NCBI RefSeq assembly: GCF_014873915.1
Contig: NZ_JADBEJ010000004.1
Coordinates: 868,001 to 932,000 of the forward strand
Reading direction: 5' to 3'
Source of the DNA: Amycolatopsis roodepoortensis
Lineage (GTDB): Bacteria; Actinomycetota; Actinomycetes; Mycobacteriales; Pseudonocardiaceae
DNA length: 64,000 nucleotides
A program made the position numbers and the translations under genes. The notes under the pieces are model-generated. The model made no database searches. It saw only the letters and a program-made list of their open reading frames with translations, and had not been told where the DNA came from. Of the stretch, positions 9,216 to 19,670 are shown in pieces. How positions within the stretch are numbered: position 1 is the stretch's first letter; each line of letters begins with the position of its first letter.

Positions 9216-10115
9216 TCAGGCGGGCGCGAGAAGGCCGTGCCGGCGCAGGAACTCCTCGGCGACGTCGAGCGGGTTGCGCTTCTCCTCGCTGAACTGGACG
9301 TTCAACTCGGTGAGCTCCTCGGTCGTGAGCACCGCCGAAACCCGGTTCAACGCGTCGGCCTCCTTCGGCGACAACGTCCCCTTCGCGACGAGAGGCACGA
9401 TGTTCTGCGCGGGGAACATGTTCTTGTCGTCCACCAGCGGGACGAACCCGTTCGCGGCGATCGTCGACGACGTGCTGAACAGATCGGCGACCTGGATGTC
9501 GCCGGACTTCAGTGCGGCGACGGTGACCGGGCCGCCCGTGTCGGTCGTGCGGATCTCGGCGAACTCGCAGCCGTAGAGCGCCTTGATCTTTTCCTTCCAG
9601 CGGCTGCTCCACTGGCCGGGACCGCCGAAGACGAATTCCCCGCACCGCTTGCCGAGATCGGAGAAGGTCCGGATCCCGGAATCGGCGAGTTCCTTCCGCA
9701 CCACCAGCAGATCCTTGTCCTCCGCGGGTGCCTGTTCGAGGACCTCGAACCCGGACGGCACCTTCTGTTTCAGCTGCGCGTAGACATCCTGCGGCGTGGT
9801 CGCCTGCGTCTCCTTGTCGAAGTAGCGCAACAGGTTCCCGCTGTAGTCCGGCACCACCGAGAGCGATTTGTCCTGCAGTGCCTTGACGACGACCTCGCGG
9901 CTGCCGACCGGCGGGCGCACGGTCACGTTCTCGGCGCCCGCGTTGCGCAGCGCGCCCGCGTAGATCTGGGCCAGCAGAAGACTTTCCCCGACGTCGGACG
10001 CGCCGATGATGATGTCGCCGGTCGTCCCGCCCTCGGCACCTCCGGCGAGCGGGTTGCCGCATCCCGCCGCCAGCAGCGCGATCCCGGCGAACAACGCCAC
10101 CACCGTCCGCCTCAT
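9216..10115 (-). CDS. glycine betaine/choline ABC transporter substrate-binding lipoprotein
   Basis: 299 residues from ATG 10115. The N-terminus MRRTVVALFAGIALLAAGCG is a lipoprotein signal with lipobox LAAGC, so the protein is anchored outside the membrane. The body is an OpuAC/ProX-type type II binding fold (IIIGASDVGESLLLAQIYAGAL, VVPDYSGNLLRYF, LVVRKELADSGIRTFSDL). Last gene of a four-gene operon. Its ATG overlaps the stop of the upstream permease gene (ATGA). Ligands of the family are glycine betaine, choline, carnitine and related osmolytes; the sequence does not settle which. The presence of a betaine-catabolic island 38 kb away makes betaine a reasonable guess. Confidence 0.9.
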   Translation of the reverse strand: MRRTVVALFAGIALLAAGCGNPLAGGAEGGTTGDIIIGASDVGESLLLAQIYAGALRNAGAENVTVRPPVGSREVVVKALQDKSLSVVPDYSGNLLRYFDKETQATTPQDVYAQLKQKVPSGFEVLEQAPAEDKDLLVVRKELADSGIRTFSDLGKRCGEFVFGGPGQWSSRWKEKIKALYGCEFAEIRTTDTGGPVTVAALKSGDIQVADLFSTSSTIAANGFVPLVDDKNMFPAQNIVPLVAKGTLSPKEADALNRVSAVLTTEELTELNVQFSEEKRNPLDVAEEFLRRHGLLAPA

Positions 10116-10801
10116 GACTTCGCCTTCTTCCCGCTCGCCGCTTGCGCCAGCCGAACTCCCTTGGGCACCAGCACCCGCTGGACACCCGCCAGCGCGAGAT
10201 CCAGCACCACGGCGAGCAACGTCGTCAGCACCGCGCCCGCGACCACCTGCGGATAGTCCAAAATGGCCAGTCCGTCGAGCAGGAACCGGCCGAGGCCGCC
10301 GAGCCCGACGTAGGCTGCCACGGCGGCCGTCGCCACCAGCTGCAGCACCGAGTTCCGCACGCCGCCGAGCACCAGCGGCAGCGAGATGGGCACCTCGACC
10401 TTCCACAACCGTTGCCAGCCGGTCATTCCGATGCCCTGGGCCGCGTCGACCACACCGTGATCGGTCGCCTGCAGGCCCGCGTACGTCCCGGCGAGGATCG
10501 GCGGGATGGCGAGCACCACGAGCCCGATGATCGTCGAGAGCTCGCTTTCGGTGAAGAGCAGGAACAGGAAGGTCACCAGCCCCAGCGTCGGCAACGCGCG
10601 GATCGCGTTGCCGCCGCTCACCAGCAGCACCGCGCCGCGGCCGGTGTGCCCGACGTAAAGCCCGAGCGGGATCGCGATGAGCAGCGCGAAGACCAGTGCC
10701 AGCGCCGTGTAGCCGAGATGCTGGAACAGCCGGGCGGGAACGCCGTCGGGGCCCTGCCAGTGGGCCGGGTCGCCGAACCAGTTCAGGACGTCGCCGATCA
10801 T
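10112..10801 (-). CDS. glycine betaine-type ABC transporter permease (second)
   Basis: 229 residues with about five to six membrane helices. The EAA-type cytoplasmic loop is recognisable around VVDAAQGIGMTGWQRLWKVE and VPISLPLVLGGVRNSVLQL, as in OpuCB/OpuCD or ProW permeases. ATGA overlaps join it to the permease before it and the binding protein after it, so the operon is translationally coupled. Two different permeases in one operon indicate an OpuC-like heterodimeric channel. Confidence 0.9.
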   Translation of the reverse strand: MIGDVLNWFGDPAHWQGPDGVPARLFQHLGYTALALVFALLIAIPLGLYVGHTGRGAVLLVSGGNAIRALPTLGLVTFLFLLFTESELSTIIGLVVLAIPPILAGTYAGLQATDHGVVDAAQGIGMTGWQRLWKVEVPISLPLVLGGVRNSVLQLVATAAVAAYVGLGGLGRFLLDGLAILDYPQVVAGAVLTTLLAVVLDLALAGVQRVLVPKGVRLAQAASGKKAKS

Positions 10802-11481
10802 TTCGCCCCCGCCGTGGTCGCCACCCGGTCCCAGGGTGTGAGGAGATTGCGCAGCTGGACCAGCACCAGGTCGACGATCAGCGCGAGCAGCAGGGTCGCG
10901 ACGATCCCGACGACGATCGGCGAGAAGTACTCGCGCTGGAAGCCGTCGGTGAACAGCACGCCCAGCCCGCCCGTTCCGATCAGGGCGCCGACGCTGACCA
11001 GGCTGATGTTGCTGACCGAGGCCACCCGGACGCCGGCCGCGAGCACCGGTACCGAAAGCGGCAGCTCGACGGCGAGGAAGCGGCGCGCGGGTTTGTAGCC
11101 GATCGCCGTGGCCGCGGCGACGACGTGCGGCGGGACGGCGTCGAGCGCGTCCAGCACCGGTCGCACGAGCAGGGCGGCGGTGTAGACGGTGAGCGCGACG
11201 ATGACGTTGACGCTGTCGAGGATCTTCGAACCGATGATGCCCGGGATCACCACGAACAGGGCGAGCGACGGGATCGTGTACAGCAGATTCGACACCACCA
11301 GCAGCACGGAGCGCACCGCCGCGAACCGGTGGCCGAGCCAGCCCGCCAGCACCGCGATCAGCAGGCCCAGCACCAGCGGGACCAGCGACAGATAGATGTG
11401 GTCGAGCAGGTCGCCGAAGAACTGCGACCGGTTGTTGGCGCTGCCCAGGTAGCGGCCGAGCTCCGCGAAGAAGTCCCCCAT
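10798..11481 (-). CDS. glycine betaine-type ABC transporter permease (first)
   Basis: 227 residues, multi-spanning (YLSLVPLVLGLLIAVLAGWL, LLVVSNLLYTIPSLALFVVI). The EAA-like loop is PPHVVAAATAIGYKPARRFL followed by AVELPLSVPVLAAGVRVASV. It starts at ATG 11481, overlapping the last base of the ATPase gene stop, and ends in an ATGA overlap with the second permease. Part of the same importer. Confidence 0.9.
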   Translation of the reverse strand: MGDFFAELGRYLGSANNRSQFFGDLLDHIYLSLVPLVLGLLIAVLAGWLGHRFAAVRSVLLVVSNLLYTIPSLALFVVIPGIIGSKILDSVNVIVALTVYTAALLVRPVLDALDAVPPHVVAAATAIGYKPARRFLAVELPLSVPVLAAGVRVASVSNISLVSVGALIGTGGLGVLFTDGFQREYFSPIVVGIVATLLLALIVDLVLVQLRNLLTPWDRVATTAGAK

Positions 11482-12569
11482 CAGGAACTCAGCGACGGCG
11501 CTTCGATCACTTCGAGGACCTGCCTTGCTCTGACCACGCCGAGGACCTTCAGATCGGCGTCGACCACCACACCGAGGCTCGCGGGCGACGAAAGGGCCGC
11601 GTCGAGCGCGCCGCGGATCGGCGAACCCTGGACGTACAGTGATCCGCCCGCGACGAGATCGGTCTCCGCCAGCTCACCGTCCACAGTGGACCCGGGGCGC
11701 AGCCAGCCGCGCGGCTGGCCCTCGGCGTTGACCGCGACCTGCCAGTCGTCGGACGGCCCCGGTGCGGGCTTGCCGACCTCGACCCGCTTGACCTCTTCGA
11801 CGACGATCCCGTCCGCCGAAAGGAAGGAGAGCCCGCGATAGCCGCGATCCTTGCCCACGAACGACGCGACGAAATCGTCGACGGGATGACGCAACACGTC
11901 CGAGGGCGTGCCGTATTGCGCGAGCACCCCGCCGACGCGGAGCACCGCGATCTTGTCGCCGAGCCGCACGGCCTCGTCGATGTCGTGGGTGACGAACACG
12001 ATCGTCTTCCCCAGCTGCGACTGCAGGCGAAGCAACTCGTCCTGCAGTTCCTCGCGGACGATCGGGTCGACGGCGGAGAACGGCTCGTCCATCAGCAGCA
12101 CCGGCGAATCCGCCGCGAGCGCCCTGGCGACGCCGACGCGCTGCTGCTGGCCGCCGGAAAGCTGGGCGGGGTACCGCTTGCCGAGTTCCGCGGGCAGGCC
12201 GACGGTTTCGAGCAGCTCGGCCGCGCGTTTGCGCGCCTTGCCCTTGTCCCAGCCGGACAGCAGCGGCACGGTGGCGACGTTGTCCAGCACCGTCCTGTGT
12301 GGAAAGAGGCCGGCGTGCTGGATGACGTAGCCGATGCCGCGGCGCAGCAACGCCGGGTCGCCGTCGCTGACGTCCTTGCCGTCGAGCAGCACCGAGCCCG
12401 AAGTCGGCTCGACCATCCGGTTGATCATCCGCAGCGACGTGGTCTTGCCGCAGCCGGACGGCCCGACGAAGACGGTGATGGTGCCGTCCTCCACGGTGAG
12501 GTTCAGGTCGTCGACCGCGACCGTCCCGTCCGGATACCGCTTGGTCACGCCACGGAACTCGATAGTCAC
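11481..12569 (-). CDS. glycine betaine-type ABC transporter ATP-binding protein
   Basis: 362 residues; energises the importer. Walker A GPSGCGKTT (about 37-45), Q-loop in IGYVIQHAGLFPHRTV, signature LSGGQQQRVGVARALAADSP, Walker B VLLMDEPFSAVDP and switch His in FVTHDIDEAVRLGDKIAVL. The C-terminal 110 residues resemble the CBS-type regulatory tail of ProV/OpuCA proteins (LVAGGSLYVQGSPIRGALDA and VVVDADLKVLGVVRARQVLE), which in characterised relatives senses ionic strength. First gene of the operon. The 90-bp gap to the divergent bpsA-like gene should hold its promoter. Confidence 0.93.
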   Translation of the reverse strand: MTIEFRGVTKRYPDGTVAVDDLNLTVEDGTITVFVGPSGCGKTTSLRMINRMVEPTSGSVLLDGKDVSDGDPALLRRGIGYVIQHAGLFPHRTVLDNVATVPLLSGWDKGKARKRAAELLETVGLPAELGKRYPAQLSGGQQQRVGVARALAADSPVLLMDEPFSAVDPIVREELQDELLRLQSQLGKTIVFVTHDIDEAVRLGDKIAVLRVGGVLAQYGTPSDVLRHPVDDFVASFVGKDRGYRGLSFLSADGIVVEEVKRVEVGKPAPGPSDDWQVAVNAEGQPRGWLRPGSTVDGELAETDLVAGGSLYVQGSPIRGALDAALSSPASLGVVVDADLKVLGVVRARQVLEVIEAPSLSS

Positions 12570-12647
12570 GTGTCTCTCCCCATGTCTGGTCGAAAAACCG
12601 TAGCCCAGATCCTGCCTGTTGGCACGGTGTCCCAGGGACCGGGTTAC

Positions 12648-12660
12648 TAGGCTGCTGCCC
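12648..12660 (+). promoter_or_regulatory. -10 element of a leaderless mRNA (bpsA-like gene)
   Basis: TAGGCT (12648-12653) ends 7 nt before the GTG at 12661. That is the spacing at which actinobacterial transcripts begin on the first base of the start codon. No ribosome binding site is present. Confidence 0.55.
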
Positions 12661-14064
12661 GTGAGTCCTTCCGTCGAAGACGTCCTCGCGGCGCACGGTG
12701 TCCACGTGCGACCGCTCCATCAGGTGATTTCCCTGCTCCGGACGGATTGGCGTGACCTCGGCGAACTGGTCCGGATCAGCACCGCGCCACGCCGGAGCGT
12801 CGAAGACGTCCTGAACGCGCTCGGCGACGACCTCGAGCGGAACGAGTCCCGCTTCCGGCTGGCCCCCGCCGCGCGCGAGAAGTACGGGCACTTCGGGGCG
12901 CGGGAGCGGAAATCCGACCCCGACCTGCTGAAGATCATCACCAGCTACGTCGAGAACGTGCCCGCGCCGCTGGCCGCGCTCGACCACGTCCAGGCGACCC
13001 CGGAAACGGTGCTGAACCGGGCGCTGTGGCTGGACGAGCGGTACGACCTCGGCACGGCGAAGCTGCTGTTCCTCGGCGACCACGACCTCACTTCCCTGGC
13101 CGTGCGCGCGTTGCGGCCCGACGCCGACCTCACCGTCGTCGACCTCGACGATCGTGTCCTCGCCTACATCGACGAACTCAGCGAGCGGTCCATCCGCACC
13201 CTGCACACGGATCTGCGCGTCGGCCTCCCGCCATCGGTGACCGGGCGGATGGACCTCGTGTTCAGTGATCCGCCTTACACCCCCGAAGGAATGGGCCTGT
13301 TCGCGGCACGCGGAGTGCAGGCGCTCACCGAACCCTCGGACGGGCGACTGCTGCTCGCGTACGGCTACAGCCCCCGCCATCCCGCTCTGGGCGCGCAGGT
13401 GCAGCGGGCGCTCGCGACGCTCGGGCTGACGTTCGAGGCGATCCTGCCGGACTTCAACCGGTACTTCGGCGCGCAGGCGATCGGGAGCGCGGCGGACCTC
13501 TACGTCTGCCAGCCGACCGCGAAATCGAAGAAGAACCGCGGCGGCAAGGGGAAGGCCGCGATCTACACGCACGGCCCGCAGTCGGTGGAATCCGCCGGTG
13601 CGGCCAAGCCGTCACTGCTGGACAAGCTGCACGAGATCGCCACCGAAGGCGGGCTGGCACTAGAATCGCGTCCGGTCGACTGGTCCGTGTCCGGCCCCGA
13701 GGGCGACGCGGTCGCGATGGACCTTTCGGCCGACCCCGGACCGTGGCTGCTGCGGACCCTGCTGGGCACCAACGCGCGACGGCTGGCGCTGCTGGTCCCG
13801 AATTCGCATCCCGACCTGACGAACGCCGAGGCGCAGGCCGCGCTGAACCGGCTCATCGGCGCGAAGTACAAGCTGCGGCTGTTGCGGAGCACCCCGGACA
13901 ACCGGCACGCCATCGTCGTCGCGGACGCCGCCGAGCACCAGGAAGAACTGCTGACCCGGGCGCACGCGCGGCTCGCGAACGTCTCACTGGACGTGCCGCC
14001 GGACCTGACGGACGCGCGCCTGATCGACCTGCCACGGCACCGGCTGGCGGAACTGCTCGCCTGA
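12661..14064 (+). CDS. bis-aminopropyl spermidine synthase family protein (BpsA-like)
   Basis: 467 residues from GTG 12661. The N-terminal third is a winged-helix-like segment (VRPLHQVISLLRTDWRDLGELV). The middle is a Rossmann-type aminopropyl/methyltransferase core with FLGDHDLTSLAVRAL, LTVVDLDDRVLAYID and FSDPPYTPEGMGLFAARG. The C-terminal third (about 320-467) is a second module of unclear role. The BpsA family makes branched polyamines in thermophiles; a GDDD motif there carries the catalytic Asp. Here it reads GDHD, keeping the last Asp. The function in a mesophilic actinomycete is unknown. Divergent from the betaine importer; no other polyamine biosynthesis gene adjoins it. Confidence 0.8.
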   Translation: MSPSVEDVLAAHGVHVRPLHQVISLLRTDWRDLGELVRISTAPRRSVEDVLNALGDDLERNESRFRLAPAAREKYGHFGARERKSDPDLLKIITSYVENVPAPLAALDHVQATPETVLNRALWLDERYDLGTAKLLFLGDHDLTSLAVRALRPDADLTVVDLDDRVLAYIDELSERSIRTLHTDLRVGLPPSVTGRMDLVFSDPPYTPEGMGLFAARGVQALTEPSDGRLLLAYGYSPRHPALGAQVQRALATLGLTFEAILPDFNRYFGAQAIGSAADLYVCQPTAKSKKNRGGKGKAAIYTHGPQSVESAGAAKPSLLDKLHEIATEGGLALESRPVDWSVSGPEGDAVAMDLSADPGPWLLRTLLGTNARRLALLVPNSHPDLTNAEAQAALNRLIGAKYKLRLLRSTPDNRHAIVVADAAEHQEELLTRAHARLANVSLDVPPDLTDARLIDLPRHRLAELLA

Positions 14065-14094
14065 GCGTGTCATCGGAACTTCATGGGGCCTTCC

Positions 14095-14107
14095 TAGGTT
14101 CAGTCGC
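14095..14107 (+). promoter_or_regulatory. -10 element of a leaderless mRNA (DUF4190 gene)
   Basis: TAGGTT (14095-14100) lies 7 nt before ATG 14108. Confidence 0.55.
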
Positions 14108-14845
14108 ATGTACGAACCTCAAGGCCCCGGAACACCGATAGCGCAGCCGTACGGGTACGCCTACCCGCCGGGGCCTCCGCCTCAGCGCCCCAAGACCAGT
14201 GGCCTCGCGATCGCCGCGCTCGTACTGGGCCTGGCCGGTTGCCTGCTGCTGCCGTTGCTCCCCGCGTTCATCCTGGGCATCATGGCGCTCAGTCAGACCG
14301 GTCCTGGGAAACAGCAGGGCCGGGGCCTGGCGATCGGCGGCCTCGCGGCCGCCGCGTTCTGGACCATCGGCTGGATCGCGCTGGCCAAGAACACCATGGG
14401 CGACCTGGACCGCCACACCGCGAGCCCCCCGAGCGCGAGTTGCGCGACCCCGCCGGCCGGACACGCCAACATCTGCACGTTGAAGCCGGGAGATTGCCTG
14501 CAGCAGCCCATGGCCGCGGTCACAAGCGTCGAACTCGCCGTATGCGAGAGCCCGCACACCACCGAGGTGTTCGGGGCCTTCACGGCGGCGGACGGCCCCT
14601 GGCCCAGTGGCGGGGAAATGAAAGCGGAAGCCTTGGAGCACTGTCAGCGGATCGCGGCCAAGAACGTGGACCTTCCGCGGCTCAACGCGGAAGGTGTCTA
14701 CACCACCCTGGGCTACCTGAAGCCTGAGCGCGAACCTTGGGAAGGCGGCGTGCGCACCATCTTCTGCACGATCTACTCGCCCGACTCGCAGCTGACCGGT
14801 TCCGCCCTCGTCCCCGGCGCCGATCTGTCCATCCCTACCGGCTGA
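14108..14845 (+). CDS. DUF4190 membrane protein with septum-formation-like domain
   Basis: 245 residues. A Pro/Tyr/Gly-rich head (YGYAYPPGPPPQRPKTSG) precedes two hydrophobic helices typical of DUF4190 (LAIAALVLGLAGCLLLPLLP and GLAIGGLAAAAFWTIGWIAL) with the short loop containing Gln/Lys/Gly between them. The extracellular part has six Cys spread through CATPPAGHANICTLKPGDCL, AVCESPHTTEVFG, LEHCQRI and FCTIYSPD. The GDCL...C.SPHTTEV pattern is that of the Septum_form domain family. Function unknown; surface-exposed, probably disulfide-bonded. Confidence 0.82.
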   Translation: MYEPQGPGTPIAQPYGYAYPPGPPPQRPKTSGLAIAALVLGLAGCLLLPLLPAFILGIMALSQTGPGKQQGRGLAIGGLAAAAFWTIGWIALAKNTMGDLDRHTASPPSASCATPPAGHANICTLKPGDCLQQPMAAVTSVELAVCESPHTTEVFGAFTAADGPWPSGGEMKAEALEHCQRIAAKNVDLPRLNAEGVYTTLGYLKPEREPWEGGVRTIFCTIYSPDSQLTGSALVPGADLSIPTG

Positions 14846-14858
14846 CGTGCGCGACCCC

Positions 14859-14920
14859 CACACGTTATGAAAGGCCCCTTCATGGCGAATTCGCCATGAA
14901 GGGGCCTTTCATAACGTGTG
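14859..14920. repeat. 62-nt perfect palindrome without loop (family A variant)
   Basis: Bases 14859-14889 are exactly complementary to 14890-14920, centred on GGCGAATTCGCC. The arm contains ATGAAAGGCCCCTTCATGG. It sits between convergent genes (stop at 14845 and stop at 14941) and can act as a bidirectional terminator. A loopless palindrome of this length is unusual. Confidence 0.9.
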
Positions 14921-14940
14921 AGCGAGCGTGAAAGCGGCCG

Positions 14941-16167
14941 TCACACCACGCCGTCGGCCTCCGCCGCCTTCGCGACGGCCGCCGCCACCTCCGGCGCGAC
15001 ACGCGGGTCCAGCGGGCTCGGGACGATCCGGTCCGGGCCGAGGTCGTCCTGCGCGACGGCGAAGATCGCTTCGGCCGCGGCCAGCTTCATGTTCTCCGTG
15101 ATCGCCCGGGCGCCGGAGTCCAGCGCGCCACGGAAGACGCCGGGGAACGCCAGCACGTTGTTGATCTGGTTCGGGAAGTCGCTGCGCCCGGTCGCCACGA
15201 TCTTGGCGTACCGCGACGCCGCGACCGGGTGGACTTCCGGATCGGGGTTCGACAGCGCGAAGACGATCGCGTCGTCGGCCATCCCGGCCAGCAGGGTCTC
15301 GTCGATGGTCGCCCCGGACAGGCCCAGGAAGACGTCGGCACCCCGCAGCGCCTCGCCGAGGCCGCCGCGCAGACCGGCCGTGTTCGTGGTCTCGGCGAGC
15401 TTCTGCTTGATCGGGTTCAGGCCCTCGCGGCCGGAGTGGATGATGCCGCGCGAGTCGAGCACGGTGACGTCCGCGACGCCGGCGTTCTGCAGGATCCTGG
15501 CGCAGGCCACCCCCGCCGCGCCCGCTCCCGAGACGACCACGCGCTGGCCGGAGATGTCCTTGCCGAGGACCTGGTTCGCCCCGCGCAGCGCGGCCAGCGT
15601 GACGATCGCCGTGCCGTGCTGGTCGTCGTGCATGACCGGGCAGTCGAGGGCCTCCTTGAGGCGGTCCTCCAGCTCGAAGCAGCGCGGCGCCGAGATGTCC
15701 TCCAGGTTCACCGCGCCGAACGACGGGCGCAGCCGGACCAGGGTCTCGATGATCTCGTCGACGTCGGTGGTGTCGAGCACCAGCGGGATCGAGTCGAGGC
15801 CGCCGAAGGTCTTGAACAGGACCGACTTGCCCTCCATGACCGGCAGCGAGGCGCTCGCGCCGATGTCACCGAGGCCGAGCACCGCCGTACCGTCACTGAC
15901 CACCACGACCAGCCTGTCCGCCCACGTGTACCGCTTCGCCTTGGCCGCGTCCTCGGCGATCGCACGGCTCACCTTCGCCACGCCAGGCGTGTACGCGACC
16001 GAAAGGTCACGGGGCGAGGAGATCGGGCGCGTCGCGGCCACGGAGAGCTTGCCGCCCTCGTGGCCCTCGAAGATCTCGGTGTCCGTCACTGGCGTGGTCA
16101 TCGTGGTTCCCGTCATTGCTTCCGCCGTGTCTAAGGACGGCGGAGTCTCGATTCGAGCGAAGGTCAT
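14941..16167 (-). CDS. NAD(P)-dependent malic enzyme
   Basis: 408 residues from ATG 16167, which has AGGAG about 10 nt upstream. It decarboxylates malate to pyruvate, linking the TCA cycle to gluconeogenic C3 pools. Visible signatures: catalytic Tyr59 in SVAYTPGVAKV, Lys114 in VMEGKSVLFK, metal-binding segment NLEDISAPRCFELE and DCPVMHDDQHGTAIV, and the NAD-binding RVVVSGAGAAGVACARIL followed by Asp in TVLDSRG. Length is that of the short bacterial form without a phosphotransacetylase tail. Monocistronic, with a perfect palindrome after its stop. Confidence 0.95.
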   Translation of the reverse strand: MTFARIETPPSLDTAEAMTGTTMTTPVTDTEIFEGHEGGKLSVAATRPISSPRDLSVAYTPGVAKVSRAIAEDAAKAKRYTWADRLVVVVSDGTAVLGLGDIGASASLPVMEGKSVLFKTFGGLDSIPLVLDTTDVDEIIETLVRLRPSFGAVNLEDISAPRCFELEDRLKEALDCPVMHDDQHGTAIVTLAALRGANQVLGKDISGQRVVVSGAGAAGVACARILQNAGVADVTVLDSRGIIHSGREGLNPIKQKLAETTNTAGLRGGLGEALRGADVFLGLSGATIDETLLAGMADDAIVFALSNPDPEVHPVAASRYAKIVATGRSDFPNQINNVLAFPGVFRGALDSGARAITENMKLAAAEAIFAVAQDDLGPDRIVPSPLDPRVAPEVAAAVAKAAEADGVV

Positions 16168-16484
16168 GGGATTTCTTCTCCTGGGACTGCGAGCGGGGGA
16201 ACTGGCCGGTGAGCAGGCCAAAACTGGGCATGGCCCGGCCACCTGGGGTAACTCGTCCTCCGACACGGCAGCCCAGCGCGGTAGCGCCGGCCTGTCGGCG
16301 AAGCGTCCAATCGGCCATCGGTGCCGTGGGTGTGGCGACGGCCGCGGACGCAGCGGTCAGATCATTGTGACAGGCGTGCGGACCAGTGTGCCCCTCTGGT
16401 GCGGTTCATGTCACAGACCGGCCCGGCTTTCCGCAGCTCAAGAGACCTTTCGCAAGACGTCCATCCGGTTTGGGAAGGGCTCGT

Positions 16485-16497
16485 TAGCATTGAGGTC
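16485..16497 (+). promoter_or_regulatory. -10 element of a leaderless mRNA (epimerase)
   Basis: TAGCAT (16485-16490) lies 7 nt before ATG 16498. Confidence 0.5.
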
Positions 16498-17103
16498 ATG
16501 CATGCCAGGCGCCTCAGCATCCCCGACTGTTTCGAATTCACCCCGCGGGTTTTCCCCGATCACCGCGGCCTGTTCGTGGCGCCGTACCAGGAAGAAGCGT
16601 TCGTCGACGCGGTCGGGCACCGGCTTCGCCTCGGGCAGACCAACACCAGCGTTTCGCGGCGCGGGTCCATCCGTGGCGTGCACTTCGCGGACACCCCGCC
16701 CGGCCAGGCGAAATACGTCTACTGCCCGAGCGGTTCGATGCTGGACGTCATCGTGGACCTCCGCGTCGGCTCGCCCACTTTCGGTGAATGGACGTCCGTG
16801 CTGCTCGACAGCTCCGAGTACAAAGCGGTCTACATCGCCGAAGGCCTCGGCCACGCCTTCATGGCGCTCGAAGACGGAACCATCATGGCCTACCTCTGCT
16901 CCGAGCCGTACAACCCGACGGGCGAACACGGTGTCAACCCGATGGACGCCGATCTCGCGCTGCCCTGGCCGCAGGACATCGAGCCCGTGGTGTCCGAAAA
17001 GGACACCACGGCGCCCTACCTGAAAGAGGCACTGGAACAGGGGTTGCTGCCCCAGTACGACGCCTGCGTGGCCTACTACGAGAAGCTGCGGGCCGCGGAC
17101 TGA
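16498..17103 (+). CDS. dTDP-4-dehydrorhamnose 3,5-epimerase family protein (orphan)
   Basis: 201 residues, the usual RmlC length. Cupin-fold epimerase signatures are present: FPDHRGLF, QTNTSVSRRGSIRGVHF with catalytic His62, AKYVYCPSGSMLDVIVDLRV with the active-site Lys, and YIAEGLGHAFMALED. The tail SEPYNPTGEHGVNPMDADL matches sugar epimerases such as those of deoxysugar pathways in antibiotic producers. The family epimerises C3 or C3/C5 of dTDP-4-keto-6-deoxyhexoses. No glucose-1-phosphate thymidylyltransferase, dehydratase or glycosyltransferase is nearby, so it is a stray copy whose substrate must be made elsewhere. Confidence 0.88.
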   Translation: MHARRLSIPDCFEFTPRVFPDHRGLFVAPYQEEAFVDAVGHRLRLGQTNTSVSRRGSIRGVHFADTPPGQAKYVYCPSGSMLDVIVDLRVGSPTFGEWTSVLLDSSEYKAVYIAEGLGHAFMALEDGTIMAYLCSEPYNPTGEHGVNPMDADLALPWPQDIEPVVSEKDTTAPYLKEALEQGLLPQYDACVAYYEKLRAAD

Positions 17104-17104
17104 G

Positions 17105-18772
<1,668 letters not shown>

Positions 18773-18879
18773 TCAGCTGGGTAAACACCGTTTATTTTCA
18801 CTCGAACGTGGCGATTCAGGGGTCCCTTGGGTGGTTTCCCCGATGTGACTCGAACCGGCACGGACCACTCTTTCGAGTC

Positions 18880-19551
18880 ATGAGACGTCTTCTCGCCGCG
18901 ACCGCGGCAGTACTGTCCGCAGCCGCCCTCTTCGCCTTCCCCGGCCATGCTTCCGCAGCGGGTTTGCCCGATTTCGATTTCTCCGCCTGCCCCGCCCCGC
19001 CCGCCAACGCGGACCCGGGCACCTGGCGCTGCGAAGCCTTTGTCTCCCAAGGAGCCCTGACCATCGGCGCCCGCGAGATCCCGCTCGGGGAGATGCGCCT
19101 GACGTTTTCCGAAGGCAAAGTGGACGGAAAGTACGCGCAGGTGTTCGGTGAACTACGGCACGCTCCGGCCCGCGTCCGCGGCACTTTCGGCGCGAGCCTG
19201 CAGCTGAAGTACGGCGGCTACTCGGACTTCCTGTCGGACGACGAGCGCCGCGGCGAGCTGGATCTCTACGGCGTCCTGCGGCATCCCTTGCTGCCTAAGG
19301 AATGCACGATCGGCACCCTCGACGCGCCACTGCATTCGGTGGTCAAGGACGATCCCGCGGTGCCGTTCGAGGTGATCTCACAGAACCCCACGACGGTGAA
19401 GTTCGGCGTCGTCGACACCCAGCTCGCCCTGCCGCGCACGACCGGTTGCGGCCCGCTGGCGCAATTGGCCGACGAATTGCTCGGTCTCCCCTCCGCCAGC
19501 GGGCGGAACTCCTTCAAGATGTCGACCTACGTGCAGTTCAAACCCCTCTGA
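18880..19551 (+). CDS. secreted protein of unknown function
   Basis: 223 residues. MRRLLAATAAVLSAAALFAF with cleavage after GHASA is a Sec signal peptide. The mature part begins GLPDFDFSACPAPPANADPG and carries four Cys (FSACP, WRCEAF, KECTIG, TGCGPL), likely two disulfides. Beta-rich composition with repeated Gly/Thr/Val. No domain recognised. Alternative starts upstream add no signal-like sequence. Ends just before a family B palindrome and the 21-bp composite array. Confidence 0.75.
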   Translation: MRRLLAATAAVLSAAALFAFPGHASAAGLPDFDFSACPAPPANADPGTWRCEAFVSQGALTIGAREIPLGEMRLTFSEGKVDGKYAQVFGELRHAPARVRGTFGASLQLKYGGYSDFLSDDERRGELDLYGVLRHPLLPKECTIGTLDAPLHSVVKDDPAVPFEVISQNPTTVKFGVVDTQLALPRTTGCGPLAQLADELLGLPSASGRNSFKMSTYVQFKPL

Positions 19552-19556
19552 CGACC

Positions 19557-19620
19557 CGCGTTCAGTCCTCTGGATGCGGTAGTTGCACGCGCAAGGACCT
19601 CTTCCAGAGGACTAAACGCG
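19557..19620. repeat. family B palindrome, copy 2
   Basis: CGCGTTCAGTCCTCTGGA (19557-19574) pairs with 19603-19620 with one mismatch. The loop contains GTAGTTGCACGCGCAAGGAC, as in the other copies. Confidence 0.8.
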
Positions 19621-19670
19621 CGAGAAAGGGCGCTGAGCGCGCCTTGGGGTGCCCCCGCCGGTGCGCCGCC

